The notes beneath the pieces were generated by a model. That model made no database searches. It had not been told where the DNA came from and saw nothing but the letters and a program-made list of their open reading frames with translations. Below are positions 7,077 through 14,089 of a DNA stretch of 24,952 nt, in pieces (within the stretch, counting starts at the first letter, position 1; each line of letters opens with the position of its first letter). Location of the stretch: the IMG/VR virus record IMGVR_UViG_3300025000_000398, positions 1 through 24,952 of that record; one strand, 5' to 3'. The position numbers were made by a program, and so were the translations under genes. The stretch comes from a virus.

Positions 7077-9170
7077 ATGGTTTTTGAACTGATCCAGACA
7101 TCATGCCGTATCATGGCCGCTGTCGGTGAGTCTGACTCTGCTGATTACGGTTATACATGGAGGGTACAGGTCAATGAATACGGCCCCGGCAAGGATGGCC
7201 GGATCAACTGGACCCGCGAGCCCCTGGTTGCCGCTATTTCGAGTCTAATCGAGGGCGCCCGTGTTTTCGCACTGAATGAGAGCCAGCATCAAGCGGCCAA
7301 CAAGCAATTTGGAAAATCAGTCAAGGAAATAATCGGCTGGCTGAAAAACGTTACCGACACCGGTACGGCCATTGAGGCGGATCTGTGCATCCTCAAAAGC
7401 GCTCAATGGTTGCGTGACGGATTGGTTGACAGTTTTGAACGGGGCAAACCGGACCTGTTTGGCCTTTCGTTTGACGCTGTTGGCCGGGCTATCAACAAAA
7501 TGGTAGCTGGAAAAATGATGAAAGAACCTGTTGAAATCAAATCCGTGGAAGTCGATGTGGTTTACAACCCCACTAACAATGGGAAATTTTTACGATTGGC
7601 CGCAGCCGAAGAGGCAGGCCAGAAAGGGGACACAGATATGTTTGAAAAACTGTTGGCCGCCCTGCAGAGCAAGCGGCCCGAGTTGCACACCCAGATCCAG
7701 GCGGGAATCACCGCCGGAACCATGACCCAGGATCAGGCCCTGGAGCAGATTGCCGCCGCGACGGTGACAGCATCAGATGCCGCGCCGTTGGTCTCAGCAC
7801 TTGTCGCTGCCATGAAAGAGTCGGCTGCTGGATTGCCGTCGTCACAGTCGCCGCAGTTGGAACAGATGCAGCTCATCGCCTGCAACATGACCCTCACCAG
7901 CACCCTGGCCGCCAGCAAACTGCCCGAACCGGTGCAGGACAAACTCCGCGCCAGCTTCAAGGATGTCGTGTTCAAGGATGAATCCCTCCAGGCCGCTATC
8001 AAGGCGGAAAAAGAGATGCTCGACAAGTTGAGCGCCTCCGGAGCTGTCAGCGGCGCGGGTGATGTCCGGGTAACTGTCGGCCGGGAATCCACCGACAAAC
8101 TTCAAGCCGCCTTTGACGGCATGTTCGGCGTCAAATTGCCCGACACCATGAAGGATGTCCAGATCTTCACCAGCATCCGCGCCGCCTATGTGGAGATGAC
8201 CGGCGACGTGGACATCAGCGGCGTACTCAACCCACAGCAGCTCCGCCGCATGCAGGCTGCCTACGGCGACACCACCTTCACCTATGCCCTGGGCAACACC
8301 CTCTACCGCAGGTTGACCCAGGATTACCGCGAAATGAGCGATTACGGCGTCTCGCGCCTGGTCGGCAACAACATCCGCCGCGCCGTGGACTTCCGTACCC
8401 TGGAAAACATCCGCATCGGCTACTACGGTGATCTGCCGGATGTGGACACCGACGTGGCCGATTACCCGGATCTGGGGGAATTGTCCGACGAAAAGGTCGA
8501 ATACGCGTTGAACGAAAAGGGCGGCATCATCACCATCAACCGCCGCATGATCATCAACGACGATGTCCGGCTGATCCAGAAGATCATCACCCGCCTGCCC
8601 CGCGCTGCCCGCCGCACCCTGGCCAAGCGCGTCTGGAACCCGTTCATCACCAATGCCACCTATGGCGGCGATGCCAAGGCGATCTTCCATGCCGATCACG
8701 GCAACCTCGGCTCCACGGCCTACGACATTACCCCGGCCGAAGCGGCCCGCACCGCCATGTTCAAACAGGCGGAACCGGGCAGCGCCGAAGTGCTCGGCCT
8801 CCGTCCGGTCACGGTGGCCTTCCCGTCGGATCTGCGCGCCCAGGTCACCAACGTCAACAACTTCAACCCCCAGGCGGTCACGATTGCCAACGGCAACTCC
8901 ATGTTCCAGTATTTCCAGCCTGCCGGACTGTTCGAGAACCCGTTCATGACCGACGCCACCGACTGGATGATGTTCGCCGATCCCAACGAGGTGGAGATCG
9001 TGGAGCTGGCCTTCCTCAACGGCCAACAGGAACCGCAGATGCTGGTGGCCGACAACCCCGCCAACGGTCAGATGTTCGTGGGCGGCCGCATCCAGTACCG
9101 CATCACCCACGATTACGAATGCGCGGTGGTTGATTACCGTGGCGCGTATAAGGCGGTCGTAGCAGCGTAA
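7077..9170 (+). CDS. Prohead protease-scaffold-major capsid fusion protein
   Basis: A single 697-residue frame combines parts usually made separately. Residues about 25-175 resemble phage prohead proteases: a beta start (WRVQVNEYGP), a His in ESQHQ (His71) and a Ser in FGLSFDAVG (Ser131), then SVEVDVVYNPTNNGKFLRL, typical of the protease C-terminus. Residues about 180-325 are Ala/Gln/Lys-rich and helical, like scaffold. Residues about 327-697 look like a HK97-fold/Mu T-like capsid subunit (LNEKGGIITINRRMIINDD, then RLPRAARRTLAKRVW). The protease would cleave itself and the scaffold away during maturation. GGAGTAACCC gives the ribosome binding site. No separate capsid or protease gene exists in the window. 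The catalytic residues are assigned by eye. Confidence 0.8.
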   Translation: MVFELIQTSCRIMAAVGESDSADYGYTWRVQVNEYGPGKDGRINWTREPLVAAISSLIEGARVFALNESQHQAANKQFGKSVKEIIGWLKNVTDTGTAIEADLCILKSAQWLRDGLVDSFERGKPDLFGLSFDAVGRAINKMVAGKMMKEPVEIKSVEVDVVYNPTNNGKFLRLAAAEEAGQKGDTDMFEKLLAALQSKRPELHTQIQAGITAGTMTQDQALEQIAAATVTASDAAPLVSALVAAMKESAAGLPSSQSPQLEQMQLIACNMTLTSTLAASKLPEPVQDKLRASFKDVVFKDESLQAAIKAEKEMLDKLSASGAVSGAGDVRVTVGRESTDKLQAAFDGMFGVKLPDTMKDVQIFTSIRAAYVEMTGDVDISGVLNPQQLRRMQAAYGDTTFTYALGNTLYRRLTQDYREMSDYGVSRLVGNNIRRAVDFRTLENIRIGYYGDLPDVDTDVADYPDLGELSDEKVEYALNEKGGIITINRRMIINDDVRLIQKIITRLPRAARRTLAKRVWNPFITNATYGGDAKAIFHADHGNLGSTAYDITPAEAARTAMFKQAEPGSAEVLGLRPVTVAFPSDLRAQVTNVNNFNPQAVTIANGNSMFQYFQPAGLFENPFMTDATDWMMFADPNEVEIVELAFLNGQQEPQMLVADNPANGQMFVGGRIQYRITHDYECAVVDYRGAYKAVVAA
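7621..7640 (+). promoter_or_regulatory. Internal ribosome binding site and start inside capsid polyprotein
   Basis: AGAAAGGGGA ends seven bases before an in-frame ATG at 7638 (residue 188), exactly between the protease-like and scaffold-like parts. It could direct a shorter 510-residue protease-free product, comparable to the nested scaffold starts in lambda-type head genes. This is a prediction from spacing only. Confidence 0.45.
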
Positions 9171-9176
9171 CCACCC

Positions 9177-9288
9177 GTTCAATGTTCAATGTTAGAGGCA
9201 GTTCAATGTTTAAAACCTCGAACCTTGAACATTGGACTTTGAACAGTTTTTTAAACCTCGAACGTTGAACGTTGAACGTTGAACAAAA
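9177..9288. repeat. Heptad tandem-repeat array 2 (TTGAACG type)
   Basis: The left part has TTCAATG units (GTTCAATGTTCAATGTT) and the right part the complementary type, ending in three perfect TTGAACG copies. The phrase AAACCTCGAAC occurs twice, near 9215 and 9256. It separates the capsid gene from the exported-protein cluster, just before a GGAGG site. Confidence 0.85.
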
Positions 9289-9304
9289 AAAACCGGAGGA
9301 ACCA

Positions 9305-9745
9305 ATGAAATTTAAAAGCATTTTGATGGCAATCATGCTGATCGTCGCGACGACCGTGGCCGGCCTTGCCCTGGCAGCCACTTCCAACCCGTCCCCGGCC
9401 TCGCCCGGCTACACCCCGGTAGTGCTGCCGATCATGGGCACTTATTCCGGCGCCCGCACCGGCCTGGTCAAATTCACCGCCCCGGCGAAATACTCGATCG
9501 TCTCGGCCAGCGTCAACGCCCGTGGCGTGACCGGCACCAACCCCACCCTCAAGGTTTATTTGAAATCCGGGGCATTCACGAACTACACCGGCACGGTCAC
9601 GGCCGCCGGCACGGTCAAGGTGTTGACCGCCGGCACCACCACGCTCATTGCCGATGAGGCCACCGTAGCTGTGGATCTGGTAACAGGAGGGACCTCGCCG
9701 CAATGGCGGGATCTGACGTTGTTTATCTTGCTAAAGAGATTGTGA
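9305..9745 (+). CDS. Exported beta-rich protein resembling a head decoration protein
   Basis: A 146-residue protein from the ATG at 9305, chosen over an upstream frame opening at 9272 because GGAGG precedes it and the sequence then begins with a textbook signal peptide: MKFK, a hydrophobic core (ILMAIMLIVATTVAGLA) and a likely cleavage after ALA. The mature part is Gly/Thr/Val-rich beta structure (GLVKFTAPAKYSIVSASVNA; LIADEATVAVDLV; WRDLTLFILLKRL). It recalls jelly-roll decoration or fibre domains encoded next to capsid genes in other phages, but those have no signal peptide. It may be a repurposed decoration protein sent to the periplasm or surface. No enzyme motif is visible. A terminator hairpin follows. 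Confidence 0.65.
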   Translation: MKFKSILMAIMLIVATTVAGLALAATSNPSPASPGYTPVVLPIMGTYSGARTGLVKFTAPAKYSIVSASVNARGVTGTNPTLKVYLKSGAFTNYTGTVTAAGTVKVLTAGTTTLIADEATVAVDLVTGGTSPQWRDLTLFILLKRL

Positions 9746-9775
9746 CCGGATCGATCCATTGATACCAGACGAAGC

Positions 9776-9806
9776 AAAAAGGGCGGCTCAAGCAGCCGCC
9801 CTTTTC
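9776..9806. terminator. Rho-independent terminator, probably bidirectional
   Basis: A perfect 12-bp stem, AAAAGGGCGGCT paired with AGCCGCCCTTTT, has a five-base loop. A-run and T-run flank the GC core, so it can stop transcription in both directions. It ends the transcript after the decoration-like gene, separating it from the lipoprotein gene 16 bases on. Confidence 0.88.
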
Positions 9807-9821
9807 TGAAAGGAGCAAAAA

Positions 9822-10034
9822 ATGAAATTACTGCCCGCTGTCCTCATACTGTCCACTGCCCTCTGCCTTCTGGCCGGTTGTGGCGACACAACCAAAACTA
9901 CAACTATTGTACCGCCTCCTGTGAATAACACGACCACCAACAACACCAATACGACCACAACCACCACAACCACAACAACCGACAGCAACAACCCGGTAAA
10001 CATCGTTCTGCCGACACCCACGGGCGTTATGTAG
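9822..10034 (+). CDS. Thr/Asn-rich small lipoprotein
   Basis: A 70-residue protein with AAAGGAG eight bases before the ATG. The signal peptide ends in a lipobox, LLAG-Cys at residues 17-21, predicting lipid attachment and anchoring in the inner or outer membrane; the residue after Cys is Gly, not the Asp of the inner-membrane retention rule. The mature part is low-complexity, with runs of Asn and Thr (TTTTTTTTTT), likely an unstructured or O-glycosylatable stalk. Prophage lipoproteins of this size are often exclusion factors that block superinfecting phages, but no homology is claimed here. The DNA encoding the signal peptide closely resembles the local CTGTCC heptad repeat. Confidence 0.65.
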   Translation: MKLLPAVLILSTALCLLAGCGDTTKTTTIVPPPVNNTTTNNTNTTTTTTTTTTDSNNPVNIVLPTPTGVM

Positions 10035-10058
10035 GGGCGGGGTCTCCCCACCCTTATT

Positions 10059-10103
10059 TTGAATCTTGAACCTTGAACGTTGAACCTTGAACGTTGAACA
10101 AAA
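10059..10103. repeat. Heptad tandem-repeat array 3 (TTGAACG/TTGAACC)
   Basis: Six consecutive 7-base units, TTGAATC, TTGAACC, TTGAACG, TTGAACC, TTGAACG and TTGAAC, run on the plus strand only, directly before the AAAAGGAG site of the next exported-protein gene. The phase and flank match the right end of array 2, so the pair could recombine and delete the genes between. Confidence 0.88.
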
Positions 10104-10116
10104 AAAAGGAGCAACC

Positions 10117-10515
10117 ATGAAAACCCTGTTCACTGCCTTTCTACTGTCCGCTGTCCTCTGCCTCTCACTGTCCACTGCCTCTCACGCCATCAACGTCACC
10201 CCCGGCAAACTGGCCAACGACGGCACCTCCAGCATTCAGGCATTTATCCCCGACCCGGCCAAGGCCCAGGTGCCGATCAACCTGGCCACCACCAAGGTTT
10301 TCAAAAAGGGTACCGGCGCCGATTACAACATCACCGACTGGACAGCCATCAACATCATCCCCAGCACCACCAACATCACCCGCTATTTCAACAGCGACAG
10401 CACCAAAACCCGCACGATCTACGCCGACCAGGACAACATCATCATCATCCACCCCGACGTCACGCAGATCACCATCAGCGGTGTGGATGCCAGTGTTGAG
10501 GTTGAGGGGATGTAG
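10117..10515 (+). CDS. Small exported protein with repeat-like signal peptide
   Basis: 132 residues from the ATG at 10117; the upstream in-frame opening at 10087 lies inside the heptad array and lacks a ribosome site, whereas AAAAGGAG precedes this one. Residues 1-24 form a signal peptide (MKTLFTAFLLSAVLCLSLST, then ASHA). The mature part is beta-rich (TRTIYADQDNIIIIHPDVTQ, then ITISGVDASVEVEGM). I do not recognise the family. The DNA of the signal peptide core reads CTGTCCGCTGTCCTCTGCC and CTGTCCACTGCC, matching heptad arrays elsewhere in the window. It ends in an amber codon followed by a further open, Cys-rich stretch in the same frame. Confidence 0.65.
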   Translation: MKTLFTAFLLSAVLCLSLSTASHAINVTPGKLANDGTSSIQAFIPDPAKAQVPINLATTKVFKKGTGADYNITDWTAINIIPSTTNITRYFNSDSTKTRTIYADQDNIIIIHPDVTQITISGVDASVEVEGM

Positions 10516-10668
10516 ATTGTCATAGCAGAAAAGCCGCACAAGCCGTGGAAGGCGTTTTATATCTGTGCATATTGCCACTTTCGGCGCAGAGGGTGGCCAA
10601 TCTGCCTGTTGAAAAAAGCGCCGTGTGAATATCCCTTTTTAGCGGAGAAGTGCAAGGACGCAAAGTAA
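10516..10668 (+). CDS. Possible Cys-rich small ORF with no standard start
   Basis: Directly after the amber stop of the previous gene, the same frame stays open for 50 codons to TAA at 10666. The translation contains KPWKAFYICAYCHF and KKAPCEYPFLAEKCKD, with five cysteines (CxxC, then three single Cys), protein-like and possibly metal-binding. There is no ATG or GTG; a TTG comes only at about codon 34. An ATT at 10516 is six bases after GAGGGG and might act as a rare start, or the stop may be read through, or this is a remnant that lost its start. It is not supported by any recognised family. Confidence 0.3.
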   Translation: MVIAEKPHKPWKAFYICAYCHFRRRGWPICLLKKAPCEYPFLAEKCKDAK

Positions 10669-10703
10669 TCCACTTGCGGGAGAACACCCGCCCTGGAGAT
10701 TTT

Positions 10704-12686
10704 ATGAAAAGATTTTTGATGGTGCTGATGATATTAGCGGTGGCGGGAAACTGTTGGGCAGGCTGGCTAGATGGTTGGACTAAACGGCAGTCGCTAACTG
10801 TGGCGGGCGTAGCAACATCTCAAACAAACTATGCCGTTAAACTAACAGCGCATTTTGGCGCTGGCGAAGATACCGTAACGGATATTTATTGTAATTCGGC
10901 TGTCAAGACAGATTTTTCCGACCTTCGTTTTACCGCAGCGGACGGGACCACATTATTGTCTCACTGGATCGAGACAAAAACTGACAGCGACAACGCCGTA
11001 GTATGGATAAAAATACCATCTATACCCGCATCACCAGATACAGTTGATATCGTCATATATTATGGTAATGCTGCCGCCTCCTCAACCAGTAATATCAACA
11101 CCACATTTCTTCTGGCCGAGGATTTTGAAGCTGTAAAGGGTCAAGTGCTGGACAATACCAGCGCCCTCGATATCCCGTGCTATTACAGCACCCCCTCAAA
11201 TCAACCGGTTCATCCATCGGTTCTGTATTTCCCGTCTGGCTGGCATGGGCACACCTACTGGATGGCGTTTACTCCATATCCGAACTCGGTGAGCAGCTAT
11301 GAAAACCCCTCAATTGTGGTTTCTGCGGACAAAACCACATGGAGCGTGCCGACAGGTCTGACCAATCCCGTAGTACCAAAATCACCCACTGGCTACAACT
11401 CCGATACTGAATTGGTCTACAACGACACAACCGACGAACTCTGGATGTATTTCAAGGCCACCGAGGACAGCTCTGCCACCTGGAAACTATATGCTATTAA
11501 AAGCGCCGATGGAATAGCCTGGACTGACTTGGATGGTGGCGCTATTACAAACGTCCATCTGGGCACCGTGGTACTGGATGTCGGGGCCGCTGAGGAGGTG
11601 TCACCTGCGGTTCGTAAAATATCAGCGGATTCCTGGGTAATGTGGACAGTTACTCAAGCGGGCGCGCCTCGCGTAATCAAGAAATACACATCGACTGATG
11701 GGAGAAGTTGGGGTACTGGCACAAACGCGACTGTTACGCATTTGGGGGGTATAACCACATCATTTTCCCCCTGGCATATCCAGGTTAAATATCTCGTCTC
11801 AAAATCCAAATATCTAATGATGGCGAATAATTCGGCCACCGTCCCAGGGTCTCTGTTTTTACTTGAAAGCACAGACGGGGCAGCGTGGACACTATACCCA
11901 GTTCCGCTCCTCGATCCGTCAACTGCCGGGTGGGACAATGGCTTGATTTACCGCGCAACTTTCCTGTTGGATGCCTCAGACGTTGTAAATGTTTGGTATT
12001 CCGGGCGCGCAACAGCAACAGTATGGGGCACTGCATATACGGAGATTGGCTATGATGCCCTGATTGCCGCTGCTACGACCCCAATCCCAGGCTGGACTGT
12101 TGATTACAACCCGGTCATGACTTTGCGGGTGAAGCGGGACACAACAAATGTGGTCCAAGGCGTAGCATCTGCCGTGGTGACAGGCAAGGGAACGTTGAAC
12201 CGAAGTTTTGGCACAAACAACCACGTCCGTGCGGCGTTAAATATCTATGACACCAACTCAACATCGTTGCAGATGCTGTTACAGGTGACAAATGCGGCGA
12301 ATACCAGCAGAGACGCAGTTGGTGTATCAACTGGCAACAGCGCCGGGTATATCGTTTACTCCGGACAAAGCAGCGATTGGGTAGTAACGGAAGTCCCTCG
12401 CGCTTTAGGTTACAAAAAAGTAGAGGCCGCGGCCAATGTCAACGCGTTTACGTTTTATTCCGACGGAACATCGTTAGGTACTAAAACCGGCCAATTCAGT
12501 GATGCCACAAGAGTCAGACTGACAAAAGACCTGAATAATGCAACCTATCTGGATGCCCTAACGGTCAGGCCTTATGTTTCACCAGAACCGGCAATTAGTG
12601 GTATTGGCGCAGAAGAAACGGCAGTATCCTCCCCCAAACACAACACCCGCCGCTTCGGCCCTCTCCGTTCCGGATTCAGATTTTAA
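10704..12686 (+). CDS. Secreted DUF2341 / beta-propeller protein
   Basis: 660 residues from the ATG at 10704, preferred to a start at 10650 because it has GGAG upstream and opens with a signal peptide (MKRFLMVLMILAVAGNCWAG). Residues about 20-130 match DUF2341: GWTKRQSLTV, then FSDLRFTAADGTTLLSHWIE, then VWIKIPSIP and IVIYYGNAAAS. Residues about 150-460 look like a five-bladed glycoside-hydrolase or sialidase-like propeller with recurring S-x-DG-x-x-W motifs (SADGIAWT, STDGRSWG, STDGAAWT). Residues about 470-640 look like a LamG/concanavalin-type beta sandwich. It may bind or trim surface glycans after export. Base composition is more AT-rich than the flanking head genes, suggesting separate acquisition. 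Catalytic residues were not identified. Confidence 0.7.
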   Translation: MKRFLMVLMILAVAGNCWAGWLDGWTKRQSLTVAGVATSQTNYAVKLTAHFGAGEDTVTDIYCNSAVKTDFSDLRFTAADGTTLLSHWIETKTDSDNAVVWIKIPSIPASPDTVDIVIYYGNAAASSTSNINTTFLLAEDFEAVKGQVLDNTSALDIPCYYSTPSNQPVHPSVLYFPSGWHGHTYWMAFTPYPNSVSSYENPSIVVSADKTTWSVPTGLTNPVVPKSPTGYNSDTELVYNDTTDELWMYFKATEDSSATWKLYAIKSADGIAWTDLDGGAITNVHLGTVVLDVGAAEEVSPAVRKISADSWVMWTVTQAGAPRVIKKYTSTDGRSWGTGTNATVTHLGGITTSFSPWHIQVKYLVSKSKYLMMANNSATVPGSLFLLESTDGAAWTLYPVPLLDPSTAGWDNGLIYRATFLLDASDVVNVWYSGRATATVWGTAYTEIGYDALIAAATTPIPGWTVDYNPVMTLRVKRDTTNVVQGVASAVVTGKGTLNRSFGTNNHVRAALNIYDTNSTSLQMLLQVTNAANTSRDAVGVSTGNSAGYIVYSGQSSDWVVTEVPRALGYKKVEAAANVNAFTFYSDGTSLGTKTGQFSDATRVRLTKDLNNATYLDALTVRPYVSPEPAISGIGAEETAVSSPKHNTRRFGPLRSGFRF

Positions 12687-12737
12687 AATGACCATTGACA
12701 ACCACCTTCGATAAGAGTACAAAGCCCAAAACACCAC

Positions 12738-12778
12738 AAAAGCCCCTGCCCTTAACCGGACCGGGGCTTTTCTTTTTT
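12738..12778 (+). terminator. Rho-independent terminator after exported-protein cluster
   Basis: AAAAGCCCC (12738-12746) pairs with GGGGCTTTT (12763-12771), with a further CCGG/CCGG pairing possible inside the loop, followed by TCTTTTTT. It closes the inserted cluster before the connector gene, so that gene needs read-through, antitermination or its own promoter. Confidence 0.82.
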
Positions 12779-12825
12779 GCCTGCAAAAAATACTTACACC
12801 CACCCCCTCCTGTAATCTCCCATCC

Positions 12826-13482
12826 ATGGCAACCCTCATCGACATGATCCGCCCCAAGATCAAGGACGACTCCGGCAAGATCACCGATCCGGACGATCTG
12901 ATCCTGGCCGCCACCGAAGCGCTCAACCGCTACAGCAAAGCGCGGCCCCTGGAGGTCGTTGTTGATATCCCCGGTGCCGGCACCTACGACGTGGCCCTGC
13001 CCATCGACTGGATCGACGGCTTTTCCAACATCCTCCAGGTCGAGTACCCCACGGACCGCGTCCCGGCCAATATCATCGACCGCCGTGATTACTCCATTTA
13101 TGCCACGCCCACCGGCAAGGTGCTCCGCATCCTCATCGCCCAGCCCGACACGGACGAAAACGTCCGCCAGACCTATACCATCCTGCATTCCGAGGACAGC
13201 GTGCCCGCCTGCGACCTGGAAGCGGTTGCCAATCTGGCCGCCTCCATCTGCCTGCGCCAGCTTGCCGCCGCCTTCGGCCAGACCAGTGACAGCACCATCC
13301 AGGCCGACACCGTAAATTACCGCTCCAAGGCCGATGAATTCCGCCGCCTGGCTGATTCGTTTGAGAAACTTTACAAGACGCACCTGGGCATCAAGGACAA
13401 CGACACCGTAGCCGCCGCGTCAGTGGTCGCCCCGCCTCCGGACAACACGAGAATGCGGCTGATCAGTGGGGTAAGACGGTGA
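12826..13482 (+). CDS. Head-tail connector (gp6-like adaptor) protein
   Basis: This 218-residue protein sits where connector/adaptor proteins lie in siphophage head-tail modules, after the capsid and before a gp10-like gene. Its N-terminal helical half (DLILAATEALNRYSKARPLE), a middle beta segment with YDVALPIDWIDGF, and a late helical part (LRQLAAAFGQTSDS) agree with phage neck/adaptor proteins that attach to the portal. The ATG is preceded by a pyrimidine-rich stretch with no Shine-Dalgarno sequence. The stop abuts heptad array 4, which occupies the gap to the next gene. Confidence 0.65.
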   Translation: MATLIDMIRPKIKDDSGKITDPDDLILAATEALNRYSKARPLEVVVDIPGAGTYDVALPIDWIDGFSNILQVEYPTDRVPANIIDRRDYSIYATPTGKVLRILIAQPDTDENVRQTYTILHSEDSVPACDLEAVANLAASICLRQLAAAFGQTSDSTIQADTVNYRSKADEFRRLADSFEKLYKTHLGIKDNDTVAAASVVAPPPDNTRMRLISGVRR

Positions 13483-13573
13483 ACAGGGAAACCAGAGGCC
13501 AGGGAACAGAGGACAGTGGACAGAAAGGCTTTTACTGTTCGCTGCACGCTGCTTTTCACTGTTCGCTGCCTTT
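13483..13573. repeat. Heptad tandem-repeat array 4 (inverted arms)
   Basis: The left arm contains AACAGAGGACAGTGGACAG units and the right arm ACTGTTCGCTGCACGCTG and CACTGTTCGCTGCC units, which are roughly complementary. The array runs right up to the ATG of the next gene, leaving no room for a normal ribosome binding site. Confidence 0.8.
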
Positions 13574-14089
13574 ATGAACTTCCATATCAATATCACCAGG
13601 TCCGGCAATCTGCTCTCAGGCAAGGCCCCGCAGATCGTTCAAAGCCACCTGGACCAGGCCATCACCGAGGCCACCCTGTTTCTGGATGCCAAGGTCAAGG
13701 CAAATACCCCCCAGGGGGTTTACGGCGGCCTGCTCGGCTCGATCCAACACGATATACCGGGCAAGGGCACCCCGCTGGTCAAAGGTATGATCATGACCGC
13801 CCACAAATACGCCGAGGTGATCGAAAAGGGGCGCAAACCGGGCAAAGGTATTGCCTCAGCAGACCCAGGAGGCAAATACGTTTCTCCACTCCTCCCTTGG
13901 ATTAGAGTCAAGTTGGGATTATCCGGCAAAGACGCGGAAAGTGCCGCCTATTTAATTGGCCGCAAGATCAAACTCAAGGGTTTCAAAGGCGCGCACATGT
14001 TCGAAAAGGCGTTAACCGACAACTGGCCCCAGGTGGAAAAAATATTTGACTGCCACGGCCTCAGCATTGCCAAGGAACTAAGCGAATGA
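13574..14089 (+). CDS. HK97 gp10-like tail completion / neck protein
   Basis: A 171-residue protein with the layout of the HK97-gp10 or minor tail Z family: an N-terminal helix with VKANTPQGVYGGLLGSIQHD (about residues 41-60), corresponding to the common VKxxTPxxTGxLRxSI pattern, followed by a segment with YAEVIEKGRKPGK, where the family has YAxxxExGt, and a C-terminal helix. Such proteins join the tail to the completed head. The start lies directly after a heptad array with no Shine-Dalgarno sequence, so initiation may depend on RNA structure or coupling. The stop overlaps the next start (ATGA). Confidence 0.75.
   Translation: MNFHINITRSGNLLSGKAPQIVQSHLDQAITEATLFLDAKVKANTPQGVYGGLLGSIQHDIPGKGTPLVKGMIMTAHKYAEVIEKGRKPGKGIASADPGGKYVSPLLPWIRVKLGLSGKDAESAAYLIGRKIKLKGFKGAHMFEKALTDNWPQVEKIFDCHGLSIAKELSE

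Noticed and set aside
7842-9182. Long minus-strand frame of 446 codons opposite the capsid region
   Set aside because: Codon-pattern shadow of the capsid gene; composition is His/Val/Gly-heavy with no recognisable domain and its start lies beyond the capsid stop in repeat DNA.
9788-10114. Val-rich minus-strand frame resembling a membrane protein
   Set aside because: The Val run is the complement of the Thr/Asn-coding low-complexity tract of the lipoprotein; the plus strand has the ribosome site and lipobox.
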